A stretch of 64,000 nucleotides of DNA from Methylotenera_A sp031381645 (GCA_031381645.1 JANMYB010000044.1:30163-94162), one strand, 5' to 3'; positions 26,009 through 34,637 are shown, counted from the first letter of the stretch. The notes: a model not told the origin generated them from the letters alone. Numbers and translations are program-made.

Positions 26009-28558
26009 TTATTTTTTGCCAGTTACTTTTTTTACAGCAGGCTTTTTACTAGAAGGTTTTTTAGCAACAGTTTTTTTAGCGAATGTTTTTTTACCACCAG
26101 TTTTACCACTAGTTTCATCTTTTGCTGCTTTTTCAGCCAACAATCCTAGTGCTTCTTCCATTGTCAAGCTTTCAGGCTCTATGCTTTTTGGTATGGTTGC
26201 ACGAGTTTTGGCATGTTGCACATAAGGTCCATAGCGACCAGCAAACACTTCAACGCGGCCTTCGCCACTAGGATGTGCGCCTAGCTCTAGTATCGGCGCG
26301 GGGCCAGTATTGGTGGCGGCTAGCAGGGCAACAGCGCTTACGTTATCAATGCGAAACACACTTTCAGATTTCGGGATAGATTTAAACTTACCATCGTGAT
26401 TCACATAAGGGCCAAATCGGCCAATATTCGCCACGATTTTTTTGTTAGTCTCAGGATGTAAGCCTAAATCACGCGGCAGTGATAGCAGCATATTAGCAGT
26501 GTCAATATTGATATCTGCTAGCGCAATTTCTTTGGGAATACTTACACGTTTTGGTTTTTTCTTGTCGCCTTCAATTGCCAAGCCAAGCTGTAAATACGGG
26601 CCATACGGACCATTCATTAAGTAAATTTCTTTGCTAGAGTCTGCATCTACACCGATTGTCACAGGGTCTGCACCTGCTTGTGCCGCGCCATTCATACTGC
26701 GCTTGTAATCACATTTTGGCTCGTCGTTATAACCGGTACAGCCAATAAATGTACCGTAGCGACTTAATTGTTTTTGCAGTGACTTGCCACATTTTGGGCA
26801 AGCTTCGTCAATGAGTTCGTTGCCAGGTCTGTCAACGTTCGCTTTGCTGAGCAATTGCGTGTTGAAACCTTGCCAAAATTCGTCCATAAGCGGAATCCAC
26901 TCGCGCGAGCCATCTGCCACGCTATCCAGCGCATTTTCTAGGTTTGCAGTGAAATCATAATCCACATATTTGGTGAAATGCTCGGTTAAAAATTTGTTTA
27001 CAACTCGGCCAACATCGGTCGGCGTAAAGCGTTTTTTATCTAATAGCACATATTCACGGTCTTGTAGTGTGCTGATAATGCTGGCGTATGTAGAAGGGCG
27101 GCCAATACCGTATTCTTCTAAAATTTTCACCAAACTTGCCTCACCATAACGCGGTGGCGGTTCGGTAAAATGCTGGTCGCCATAGATTTTCTCTACGTTC
27201 AAGATCTCGCCAGTTTCTAAATGCGGTAGTTTGCTTTCACCTTCTTCTTCCTCATCATCGCGGCCTTCCATATATACCGCGATAAAGCCTGGGAATACAA
27301 GCGTTTGGCCAGTGGCGCGAAATAAATTGGCCTCAGAGCTAACCGCTAAATCAACACTCACCGCATCAAATTTGGCAGGTGACATTTGGCAAGCCAGACT
27401 GCGTTTCCAAATCATTTCATAGAGCTTAAATTGCTCGTCGTTCAAGTATTGACGCATCTTAGCAGGCGCGCGGTTAATGTCGGTCGGGCGAATCGCCTCA
27501 TGTGCTTCTTGCGCATTTTTGGCTTTGGTTTTGTACATAATGGGCGATTTTGGTAAATAATCCGCCTCAAAATTCTTCTTCACATAATCGCGAATGCTCA
27601 TCACTGCTTCGGTCGCCAAACTAAACGAATCGGTACGCATATAAGTAATCAAGCCAACCGTGCCAGAGCCAATATCCACGCCCTCGTACAACTGTTGGGC
27701 GACTCTCATCGCGCGTGAGGTCGTAAAGCCAAGTTTACGCACCGCCTCTTGTTGCAGCGTAGAAGTCGTAAACGGCGCGGCGGGGCTGCGGCTACGTTGT
27801 TTCTTTTCAACACGCGAAACTGTGGTTTTGCCCGCACTTGCAATCAATAGCTTGCCAACAATCTCAGCTTGTCGGTCGTGATTGATGACCGTAAATTGTT
27901 CAACTTTTTCACCATTAAACTGAATCAATTTGGCATTAAAGCTGTGTGCGTGTTTTAACGCATCTAGATGAATTGTCCAATACTCCTGACTTTTAAAAGC
28001 TTCAATTTCCAGTTCTCGCTCGACTATCAGGCGTAGCGCAGGACTTTGTACTCGACCTGCAGAAAGACCTCGGCGGATTTTTTTCCAAAGTAGCGGAGAC
28101 AAGTTAAAGCCGACCAAATAATCTAATGCACGGCGCGCTTGTTGCGCATTCACCAAGTTCATCGCAATATCGCGCGGATGATCAATCGCATGTTTTACCG
28201 CGGTTTGCGTAATCTCGTTAAACTCTACGCGCTTGAGTAATTTATTTTTAAGTAAGTTTTTGGATTGCAGAATTTCCGCAATATGCCAAGAAATCGCCTC
28301 ACCTTCGCGGTCTGGGTCGGTTGCAAGGTAAATGCTATCAGCACTTTTTACCGCTTTGGTAATCGCATCCATGTGCTTGGCATTGCGCTCAATAACGTCG
28401 TACTTCATGGCGAAATGATTGGCAGGATCAACTGCTCCATTTTTGGGGATTAAGTCACGAACATGCCCATACGAAGCCAACACCTCGAAATCATTGCCGA
28501 GATATTTTTTAAGCGTTTTAGCTTTAGAAGGCGATTCAACAATCAATAATTTGGACAT
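26009..28558 (-). CDS. topA: DNA topoisomerase I
   Basis: An 849-residue type IA topoisomerase that relaxes negative supercoils. The Toprim domain is residues 1-115 (LLIVESPSKAKTLKKYLG, with DPDREGEAISWH). The active-site tyrosine is in GLITYMRTDSFSL near 312. One four-cysteine zinc ribbon is visible (CPKCGKSLQKQL, then CTGYNDEPKC), followed by repeated topo-C domains (NGPYGPYLQLG, IGRFGPYVNHDG, AGRYGPYVQHA). The last 40 residues are a Lys/Ala/Pro tail (KKTVAKKPSSKKPAVKK) like histone H1 or mycobacterial topoisomerase tails, probably aiding DNA binding. It is read toward the peptidase gene and ends at a strong shared terminator. Confidence 0.96.
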   Translation of the reverse strand: MSKLLIVESPSKAKTLKKYLGNDFEVLASYGHVRDLIPKNGAVDPANHFAMKYDVIERNAKHMDAITKAVKSADSIYLATDPDREGEAISWHIAEILQSKNLLKNKLLKRVEFNEITQTAVKHAIDHPRDIAMNLVNAQQARRALDYLVGFNLSPLLWKKIRRGLSAGRVQSPALRLIVERELEIEAFKSQEYWTIHLDALKHAHSFNAKLIQFNGEKVEQFTVINHDRQAEIVGKLLIASAGKTTVSRVEKKQRSRSPAAPFTTSTLQQEAVRKLGFTTSRAMRVAQQLYEGVDIGSGTVGLITYMRTDSFSLATEAVMSIRDYVKKNFEADYLPKSPIMYKTKAKNAQEAHEAIRPTDINRAPAKMRQYLNDEQFKLYEMIWKRSLACQMSPAKFDAVSVDLAVSSEANLFRATGQTLVFPGFIAVYMEGRDDEEEEGESKLPHLETGEILNVEKIYGDQHFTEPPPRYGEASLVKILEEYGIGRPSTYASIISTLQDREYVLLDKKRFTPTDVGRVVNKFLTEHFTKYVDYDFTANLENALDSVADGSREWIPLMDEFWQGFNTQLLSKANVDRPGNELIDEACPKCGKSLQKQLSRYGTFIGCTGYNDEPKCDYKRSMNGAAQAGADPVTIGVDADSSKEIYLMNGPYGPYLQLGLAIEGDKKKPKRVSIPKEIALADINIDTANMLLSLPRDLGLHPETNKKIVANIGRFGPYVNHDGKFKSIPKSESVFRIDNVSAVALLAATNTGPAPILELGAHPSGEGRVEVFAGRYGPYVQHAKTRATIPKSIEPESLTMEEALGLLAEKAAKDETSGKTGGKKTFAKKTVAKKPSSKKPAVKKVTGKK

Positions 28559-28661
28559 TTAAACCTTGAATTTAAGTGCGACTCATTTGAAATTGGCTAG
28601 ATAATAGCAAGCTAATTGGTGATAAGACAATAAGCCTTTGAATAAATATGGTGTTTGATGA

Positions 28662-29564
28662 TCAATTACGGGTAAATTCTATGCGCTTTCCATCGTTGCT
28701 GGCAATGCTCAACGCCGCGCCATCATTGGCAATATCCCCAAATAGCGGATCATCATCTTCAGCTTTTGCCTGACTTAAGCCCTTAAAGTCATACAAATCA
28801 AAATCAGCCAAGTGAGAGGGTTCGACATTAGCGATGGCACGGAAGATATTATTGATGCGGCCGGGTTGCTCACGTTCCCATGCTTGCAACATGTCTTTCA
28901 CTTTTTGGCGCTGAAGATTTTCTTGGCTGCCACATAAATCGCACGGAATGATGGGGAACTCCATTTGTCGCGCATAGCTGGCAATATCTTTCTCACTGCA
29001 ATATGCCAACGGGCGGATGACGATATTTTGCTTGTCATTAGTCGCCAATTTAGGTGGCATGGCTTTGAGTTTTGCGCCAAAAAACATATTTAAAAAAAGC
29101 GTTTCCACAATATCATCCCTATGATGCCCAAGAGCTATTTTATTAGCACCCAGTGCTTTGGCGGTGGTGTATATAATGCCGCGCCGCAAGCGGCTGCAAA
29201 GACTGCAAGTTGTCGCGCCTTCAGGAATTTTCTCTTTCACAACCGAGTAAGTGTCAGCCTCGACTATGCGGTAATCGATACCTAAACTTTTAAAATATTC
29301 TGGCAAAATATGTTCAGGGAAATTTGGTTGTTTTTGATCTAAATTCATCGCGATGAGTTTAAAGTCAATTGGCGCACGCTCTTGCAGTGCCAGCAATATC
29401 ATCAGCATAGTGTAACTATCTTTGCCGCCGCTCATGCACACCAAAACCGTGTCGCCGTCTTCAATCATGTTGTAATCACCAATGGCCTTGCCCGTGGCGC
29501 TTATTAAGCCGTTGCGCAACTTGATGAAGTTGTTAGAGTGATTGTCGGGTAAATGTTTGATCAT
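28662..29564 (-). CDS. ttcA: tRNA 2-thiocytidine(32) synthetase TtcA
   Basis: A 300-residue PP-loop ATPase that thiolates cytidine 32 in some tRNAs, using a [4Fe-4S] cluster. The PP-loop SGGKDSYTML is near residue 45. The cluster cysteines are visible in GATTCSLCSRLRRGI and IIPCDLCGSQENLQR. The length is normal, with a short acidic C-terminal extension. It is transcribed away from the CRISPR locus; a TTGGCG, 16 bases, TATAAA promoter-like pair lies just upstream on its strand at 29577-29604. topA follows about 100 bases downstream in the same direction. Confidence 0.93.
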   Translation of the reverse strand: MIKHLPDNHSNNFIKLRNGLISATGKAIGDYNMIEDGDTVLVCMSGGKDSYTMLMILLALQERAPIDFKLIAMNLDQKQPNFPEHILPEYFKSLGIDYRIVEADTYSVVKEKIPEGATTCSLCSRLRRGIIYTTAKALGANKIALGHHRDDIVETLFLNMFFGAKLKAMPPKLATNDKQNIVIRPLAYCSEKDIASYARQMEFPIIPCDLCGSQENLQRQKVKDMLQAWEREQPGRINNIFRAIANVEPSHLADFDLYDFKGLSQAKAEDDDPLFGDIANDGAALSIASNDGKRIEFTRN

Positions 29565-29656
29565 TTTCGATAAGTTTTTATATTTAGAAATAACTGTACG
29601 CCAAGTTAAGCTATTGCATACAAAATATAACTATGTTAGCTTTATCCAATTGATTA

Positions 29657-29748
29657 TAAAAGGGAAAGCCCAGCACTAGGCTGGGCTTGGATACAGAATC
29701 TTTCGATTCTTTATTGTAACAACGGCTCTCACCCCAGATGGCTACAAC
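29657..29748 (-). ncRNA. tracrRNA of the type II-C CRISPR-Cas system
   Basis: Read on the minus strand from about 29748, the sequence begins GTTGTAGCCATCTGGGG, then TGAGAGCCGTTGTTACAATA, then a hairpin AGAATC-GAAA-GATTCT (GNRA-type loop), and ends in a 9-base-pair stem AAGCCCAGC/GCTGGGCTT (29666-29688) followed by TCCCTTTT. The GAGAGCCGTTGTTACAATAA part closely matches the anti-repeat of the Neisseria meningitidis tracrRNA as I remember it. The 18-base word AGCCATCTGGGGTGAGAG is the exact complement of the repeat interior at 34551-34568, giving the upper repeat:anti-repeat duplex, and TTACAAT can pair with the repeat start GTTGTAG. A promoter candidate TTGCTT-17-TATTAT lies at 29755-29783, overlapping the cas9 start. 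Confidence 0.87.
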
Positions 29749-29754
29749 AGCCTA

Positions 29755-29783
29755 ATAATAAGGAAGAACAACATGCAAAGCAA
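29755..29783 (-). promoter_or_regulatory. Candidate tracrRNA promoter overlapping the cas9 start
   Basis: On the minus strand a TTGCTT hexamer (29778-29783) is followed after 17 bases by TATTAT (29755-29760), which would start transcription near 29748. It overlaps the cas9 ribosome-binding site (AAGGAAG) and ATG, so tracrRNA and cas9 transcription could interfere. Confidence 0.5.
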
Positions 29784-32700
29784 GCAGAATTTTGGCAACC
29801 TTACTTTCGGTTTTGATATTGGCATTGCTTCGGTGGGTTGGGCGGTGTTGAGTGAAACACGGATTGTGGACTTGGGTGTACGGGCTTTTGATAAAGCCGA
29901 AACCGCCAAAGAGGGCGAATCGCTTAACTTGGCAAGGCGCACTGCAAGGCTGATGCGCCGCCGTTTGCGCCGCAGGGCGTGGCGATTAACCAAAGTTGCA
30001 CGTTTGCTAAAAAAGCATGATGTTATTAGCGATGTTGCGTTGTTTAGACCCGAAAATCCATTTGCAACTTCATTGTGGGAGTTACGTAAACAAGGTTTAG
30101 ACCGATTATTAGATGCTGAAGAATGGGCGCGGGTGATTTATCACTTATGCAAGCATCGTGGTTTTCATTGGGTGAGTAAAGCCGAAAAACTAAAAGATGA
30201 CGATAGTGCAGGTGAAACTGGCAAAGTTAAAAAAGGCTTAGCAGCAACCAATAGGTTAATGAAAGATAAAGGTTACCGTACGGCGGCTGAAATGGTGCTG
30301 GCAGAGTTTCCACAAGCGCAGCGCAACAAACAAGGCGAGTACAGCAAGGCGCTTGAGCGTGAGTTATTAAGCCTTGAGTTTACAGAGCTGTTCAGACAGC
30401 AACGTGCATTTAATAATTCACATGTTTCTGCTGAATTAGAAGCTAAATTATTAGACCGCAAAACAGGTTTGTTTTGGGCGCAAAAGCCATCGTTGTCGGG
30501 TGAAGATTTGCTTAAAATGTTGGGAAAATGCACGTTTGAGAAAGCCGAATATCGTGCGCCTAAAGCCAGCTTCACGGCGGAGCGGCATGTTTGGCTTACT
30601 GTATTAAACAATAATATCAAAATTACAGTTGATGGCATCACGCGCCTACTTAACGAGGCAGAACGAAAAATTGCCTTATCTTTACCTTATAGCTATGCCG
30701 ATGGTGAGTTAACTTATAAGCAGTTGGGCGCAGCACTTGTTAATGAGTCACTTCTTAGCAAAGGTCAATTTACATTTGCAGGTTTAGCTTATCCCAGTGA
30801 AAAGCAGAAAACCGAAGAAAAAGCTAAAAACCCTGAAGAAAAAACAATCATTAAAATGACTGGGTGGAAAGAGTTACAAAAAGCTTTAAAAGATGGCTTA
30901 GAAACCGAATGGCAAGGCATGGTGAATGCCGCAATGGCTGGTGATGCAAGCTTGCTAGACCAAATTGCATGGGTGCTAAGCATTTATAAAGAAGACGATG
31001 AGGTTGAGCGTGAGCTGAATAAGCTCAACCTGCCCAATAAAGCCAAAATGGTAGAAGCATTATTAGGTGTTCGCTTTGAAAAGTTTAGCAATTTATCACT
31101 CAAAGCACTTTGTAAAATTGTGCCACACATGCAGCAAGGCTTGCGCTATGACGAAGCTTGCTTGCTGGCGGGTTATCACCATAGCCAGCTGGTTAAAGCA
31201 GATGATGAAAAGCTGCATTATTTACCACCGTTTTATAGCACACGAGATAAAACAGGCAAGTTACTTTTTAACGAGGATTTAGATATTCCGCGCAATCCCG
31301 TTGTGCTTCGTGCTTTAAATCAAGCCCGAAAGGTAATGAATGCTTTAATCAAAACTTACGGCGCACCACATCAAGTGAATATTGAAATGGCGCGAGACTT
31401 GTCACGACCCTTGAATGGACACTGGACTGATGCTGGGGATTACATAGACGGTCGTAGAGATATTCAGAAAAAACAAGAAGAGTTTAGAGACCGAAATGCA
31501 AGAGACCGTGCAATGTTTAATGTGGAATTTAACACCACAGGCGAGTTAAAAGGTAAAGATTTTGAAAAATATCAGCTATACCGCGAGCAACAAGGTAAGT
31601 GTGCTTATTCCATCGAGCCAATTGATTTAAATAACTTATTTGATTTAGGTTATGTGGAGATTGACCACGCACTGCCTTACTCTCGTAGCTTTGATGACAG
31701 CAAAAATAACCGCGTATTGGTGCACGCAAAAGAAAATCGTAACAAAGGTAATCGCACGCCTTTTGAGTATCTTGATGGCGTGAATGATAGTGAGCGCTGG
31801 CGCAATTTTGCAGCATTTGTAAACACCAACAAAACGTATCGCCAAGCCAAGCGCAACAAGCTTTTGCGTAAAGATTTTGGTGCAAAAGAAGCAGAGGCCT
31901 TTCGTGACCGCAACCTTAACGACACACGCTATATTTGCAAATTCTTTAAAAATTACGTTGAGCAATTTTTGCAACTGAGCGACGCCAGCGAATCTAAACG
32001 CTGTGTGGTACTAAGCGGGCAAATGACAGCCTTTTTACGTAATCACTGGCGTTTAACAAAAGTCCGCGCTGAAAGTGACCGCCACCATGCGCTAGATGCT
32101 GCTGTAGTGGCGGCTTGTAGCCATAGCATGGTGAAGCGTTTATCTGATTATTCACGCCGCAAAGAGTTAGACAAAGTGAGCGAAGGCTTTGTAGATGTGG
32201 AAACAGGCGAAATAGTGAATTCAGCCATGTATCAGCAGTTAAAAGAACACTTCCCTAAACCTTGGGCGCGTTTTAGTGAAGAGTTAGAAACAAGACGGTT
32301 GGTTGATGATGTAGAAGCAATGCGAGCTGAAATAGCCAATTTAGGCACGTATTCTAAGGATGACATTGCCGCATTAAAGCCTTTATTTGTATCGCGCGCA
32401 CCACAACGCCGAAACAGTGGTGCAGCGCACAAAGAAACTATCTATGGGCAAACCGAGCGTTTGGCAAAAACCAATAGCGTCACGCAAAAAGTTGCCGTTA
32501 CTAGTTTGACGCTGAAAGACATAGATAAGCTTATAGACCCGCACCGTAATGAAAAACTTTATGCGGCGATTGCAAAATGGTTAGAGGGTAAAGATGCACG
32601 CGAAAAACATGCTAAAGAGATAGAAGCAAGTTTAGGGCGAGGAAAAGAAAAGCGTTCGATGACGGCGGAAGAACAAGCAGAGATTACACGCTTACGTGAG

Positions 32701-33237
32701 TTGCCGCGCAAACCCACTAACGACGACAGGTTAGGCCCCATTGTGCGTACCGTGACTACGGTGATTGATAAGTTGTCTGGTATTCCGATTCGTAACGGCG
32801 TGGCTAAGAATGACAGCATGCTGCGGGTGGATGTGTTTACTAAGGCGGGTAAGTTTCACCTAGTGCCTGTTTATGTGCATCATGCACTAGCAAAAGACAT
32901 AAAGGACTTACCTAATCGGGCGGTTGTGGCGTTTAAAGACGAAGCAGAGTGGACGTTGATAGATGGCAGCTTTGCATTTTGTTTTTCGCTTTATCCTAAT
33001 GACTTTGTTCGCATTAGCCAAAAAGGTAAACCGCCAATTACTGGTTATTACAGCAGCTGTCATCGAGGCACAGGTAGTTTAAATATCTGGGCGCATGACC
33101 GCAATAAGCTAGTTGGTAAAGAAGGAATAATTGAAGGGATTGGCGTTAAAACTGCGCTGGCACTAGAAAAATTTAACGTTGATGTCTTAGGCAATCTCTA
33201 CCCATCCCCCAAAGAAGAACGTCGTGGTCTGGCGTAG
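29773..33237 (+). CDS. cas9: CRISPR-associated endonuclease Cas9, type II-C
   Basis: An 1154-residue RNA-guided DNA nuclease, about 70 residues longer than N. meningitidis Cas9 (1082). All catalytic residues are visible: RuvC-I Asp15 (LTFGFDIGIASVGWAVL), the Arg-rich bridge helix from about 50 (ARLMRRRLRRRAWRL), RuvC-II Glu538 (VNIEMARDL), HNH Asp631-His632 and Asn655 (YVEIDHALPYSRSFDD; HAKENRNKGN), and RuvC-III His771/His772-Asp775 (SDRHHALDAAVVAAC). The C-terminal PAM-reading domain aligns by eye with the Neisseria protein (SCHRGTGSLNIW; GIIEGIGVKTALAL). His1097 matches Neisseria His1024, but Ser1102 stands where Neisseria has Asn1029. The start has an AAGGAAG site 8 bases upstream. The stop overlaps the GTG start of cas1. 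Confidence 0.97.
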   Translation: MQSKQNFGNLTFGFDIGIASVGWAVLSETRIVDLGVRAFDKAETAKEGESLNLARRTARLMRRRLRRRAWRLTKVARLLKKHDVISDVALFRPENPFATSLWELRKQGLDRLLDAEEWARVIYHLCKHRGFHWVSKAEKLKDDDSAGETGKVKKGLAATNRLMKDKGYRTAAEMVLAEFPQAQRNKQGEYSKALERELLSLEFTELFRQQRAFNNSHVSAELEAKLLDRKTGLFWAQKPSLSGEDLLKMLGKCTFEKAEYRAPKASFTAERHVWLTVLNNNIKITVDGITRLLNEAERKIALSLPYSYADGELTYKQLGAALVNESLLSKGQFTFAGLAYPSEKQKTEEKAKNPEEKTIIKMTGWKELQKALKDGLETEWQGMVNAAMAGDASLLDQIAWVLSIYKEDDEVERELNKLNLPNKAKMVEALLGVRFEKFSNLSLKALCKIVPHMQQGLRYDEACLLAGYHHSQLVKADDEKLHYLPPFYSTRDKTGKLLFNEDLDIPRNPVVLRALNQARKVMNALIKTYGAPHQVNIEMARDLSRPLNGHWTDAGDYIDGRRDIQKKQEEFRDRNARDRAMFNVEFNTTGELKGKDFEKYQLYREQQGKCAYSIEPIDLNNLFDLGYVEIDHALPYSRSFDDSKNNRVLVHAKENRNKGNRTPFEYLDGVNDSERWRNFAAFVNTNKTYRQAKRNKLLRKDFGAKEAEAFRDRNLNDTRYICKFFKNYVEQFLQLSDASESKRCVVLSGQMTAFLRNHWRLTKVRAESDRHHALDAAVVAACSHSMVKRLSDYSRRKELDKVSEGFVDVETGEIVNSAMYQQLKEHFPKPWARFSEELETRRLVDDVEAMRAEIANLGTYSKDDIAALKPLFVSRAPQRRNSGAAHKETIYGQTERLAKTNSVTQKVAVTSLTLKDIDKLIDPHRNEKLYAAIAKWLEGKDAREKHAKEIEASLGRGKEKRSMTAEEQAEITRLRELPRKPTNDDRLGPIVRTVTTVIDKLSGIPIRNGVAKNDSMLRVDVFTKAGKFHLVPVYVHHALAKDIKDLPNRAVVAFKDEAEWTLIDGSFAFCFSLYPNDFVRISQKGKPPITGYYSSCHRGTGSLNIWAHDRNKLVGKEGIIEGIGVKTALALEKFNVDVLGNLYPSPKEERRGLA

Positions 33238-34138
33238 CGTTGTTATCTCGCAGCCCGCCAAGCTTAAACGCGAGCATTTTTCGCTGGTGATTGAGCAGGC
33301 GCAGTCTGCCCGCGTGCCGTTTGAAGATATTGCGGTGATTGTGCTGAATAATCGTGAAATAACGCTTACGCACCCCGTATTATCTGCCTGTGCAGAATAT
33401 GGCATTGCGCTGTATTCCACGGGTGATAATCATCAGCCCAATGGCGTGTTTTTGCCGTTTTTAAGCCACAGCCGTGCTACTCGTATGATGCGTTTGCAGT
33501 TAGGTATTGATAAACCGCAAACTAAACGTGCGTGGGCAATCGTTGTAAAAGTTAAAATTAGTAACCAAGCAATCTGCTTAAAATTAGCCAAAAAAGGAGA
33601 TTTTGAGCGGCTAGAATCTTACGCTAGCCGTGTGCGCTCGGGTGATACAGAGAATATGGAGGCGCAAGCCAGCAGCTATTATTTTCCGCAATTGTTTGGC
33701 AAAGGTTTTAATCGCGCGCAGGAGTGCTGGGTAAACGCCATGCTAGATTATGGTTATGCCATTATGCGCGGCGCAATTACTCGTGCATTGGTAGCGCATG
33801 GCTTTCAGCCCAATATTGGCTTGTTTCACCGCAGTGAGCAAAATGCCTTTAACTTGGCCGATGACGTAATTGAGCCTTATCGCGCCCTGGTGGATTTGCA
33901 CGTATTTAGTGTGTTAAATCCGCATGCAGACCCGTTAGCTGAATTAAAGCCCACCGATAAAACCGCCTTAGTGGCACTGTTAAACACAGATATAAAAATG
34001 CCGCGCGGCAATATGAGCGTGCTGGCAAGCATAGAGCAAGTGACAGAATCGTTGCTAAGGCTTTTTGAGGGCGGTAATGAGAGTGTATTAGAGTTGCCAA
34101 CTTTAATTGGCTTGCAGCAGCATGAGTTTGAAATGTAG
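33224..34138 (+). CDS. cas1: CRISPR integrase Cas1 (type II)
   Basis: A 304-residue Cas1, the catalytic subunit of the spacer integrase. It starts at GTG 33224, inside the end of cas9 (14-base overlap), because MVWRSVVISQPAKL is the expected type II Cas1 opening. The metal-binding residues are visible: Glu in ENMEAQASSYYFPQLFG, His in IGLFHRSEQNAFNLADD, and the Asp/Glu in ADDVIEPYRALVD. Nothing suggests damage. Together with cas2 it should allow spacer uptake, which makes the one-repeat array downstream more surprising. Confidence 0.95.
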   Translation: MVWRSVVISQPAKLKREHFSLVIEQAQSARVPFEDIAVIVLNNREITLTHPVLSACAEYGIALYSTGDNHQPNGVFLPFLSHSRATRMMRLQLGIDKPQTKRAWAIVVKVKISNQAICLKLAKKGDFERLESYASRVRSGDTENMEAQASSYYFPQLFGKGFNRAQECWVNAMLDYGYAIMRGAITRALVAHGFQPNIGLFHRSEQNAFNLADDVIEPYRALVDLHVFSVLNPHADPLAELKPTDKTALVALLNTDIKMPRGNMSVLASIEQVTESLLRLFEGGNESVLELPTLIGLQQHEFEM

Positions 34139-34149
34139 CGCAGTTTAAA

Positions 34150-34482
34150 ATGGGTAGTGAGACCAGAAGATATATGCGCTTAATGGTATTTTTTGATTTA
34201 CCAACAGTGACTAAAACTGAGCGCCGTGCTTATACGCTATTTCGTCGTTTCTTGCTTAACGATGGTTTTGATATGATTCAATTTTCTGTGTATGGGCGCA
34301 TTTTAAATGGCCGCGATGCTGAAACTAAGCATTTACAGCGTTTAGTAAGTAATTTGCCACCAGAGGGTTCAGTGAAGGTTTTAACGGTAACCGAAAAGCA
34401 ATACGCCAGCATGAAGCTATTGGTTGGTTTACCACTTTTTCAAGAAAAAACCGTTAAAGCGAATCAAATGTTGCTGTTTTGA
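34150..34482 (+). CDS. cas2: CRISPR integrase subunit Cas2
   Basis: A 110-residue Cas2, the dimeric centre of the Cas1-Cas2 integrase. The core begins MRLMVFFDLPTVTKTERRAYTLFRRFLLNDGF, with the usual beta-strand Asp, followed by FSVYGRILNGRDAETKHLQRL. The ATG at 34150 gives an eight-residue leader; an internal ATG at 34174 is also possible. cas1 ends 11 bases before. A single CRISPR repeat lies 62 bases downstream, in the place where Neisseria type II-C loci have their array. Confidence 0.94.
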   Translation: MGSETRRYMRLMVFFDLPTVTKTERRAYTLFRRFLLNDGFDMIQFSVYGRILNGRDAETKHLQRLVSNLPPEGSVKVLTVTEKQYASMKLLVGLPLFQEKTVKANQMLLF

Positions 34483-34495
34483 AGTGGGTTTTAGC

Positions 34496-34530
34496 AAAAG
34501 AAAACCGCGCTAAGCTAAGCCTAACGCGGT
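34496..34530 (-). terminator. Terminator facing the single CRISPR repeat
   Basis: On the minus strand ACCGCGTTA pairs with TAGCGCGGT (nine pairs, one G-U) around a short loop, and the stem is followed by TTTTCTTTT. The T-run is only on the minus-strand side, so it would stop transcripts leaving the repeat toward cas2 rather than the cas mRNA itself. Confidence 0.65.
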
Positions 34531-34544
34531 ATCTGTGAGAGCCT

Positions 34545-34581
34545 ATTATAAGCCATCTGGGGTGAGAGAGGGAGCTACAAC
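34545..34581 (-). CRISPR. Single type II-C CRISPR repeat, no spacer
   Basis: On the minus strand the unit reads GTTGTAGCTCCCTCTCTCAC, then CCCAGATGGCTTATAAT (37 bases). GTTGTAGCTCCCT and the overall form match the 36-base Neisseria type II-C repeat. Its interior is complementary to the tracrRNA anti-repeat over 18 bases. The last six bases are TATAAT, a -10 box placed like the repeat-embedded promoters of Neisseria. No second full repeat was found in the window. Directly beyond it (34531-34543) is a diverged partial copy, GGCTCTCAC-AGAT on the minus strand. Confidence 0.82.
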
Positions 34582-34595
34582 CTTGGCATGCCATG

Positions 34596-34637
34596 CCCAA
34601 TTAATTTTTTGAGATTTATCTCTAAAAATTAATTGGG
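34596..34637. terminator. Long AT-rich hairpin between the CRISPR locus and the SDR gene
   Basis: CCCAATTAATTTTT (34596-34609) pairs perfectly with AAAAATTAATTGGG (34624-34637), with a smaller GAGA-TTTA-TCTC hairpin in the loop. It lies 8 bases beyond the stop of the minus-strand SDR gene and is followed on the plus strand by ATTTTTT. It may end either transcript, or be part of the former CRISPR leader. Confidence 0.55.

Noticed and set aside
27665..27690. GAGCCAATATCCACGCC in topA resembling the element core
   Set aside because: Only GGATATTGGCT is shared, no arms match, and it encodes the conserved VDIGSGT of topoisomerase I.
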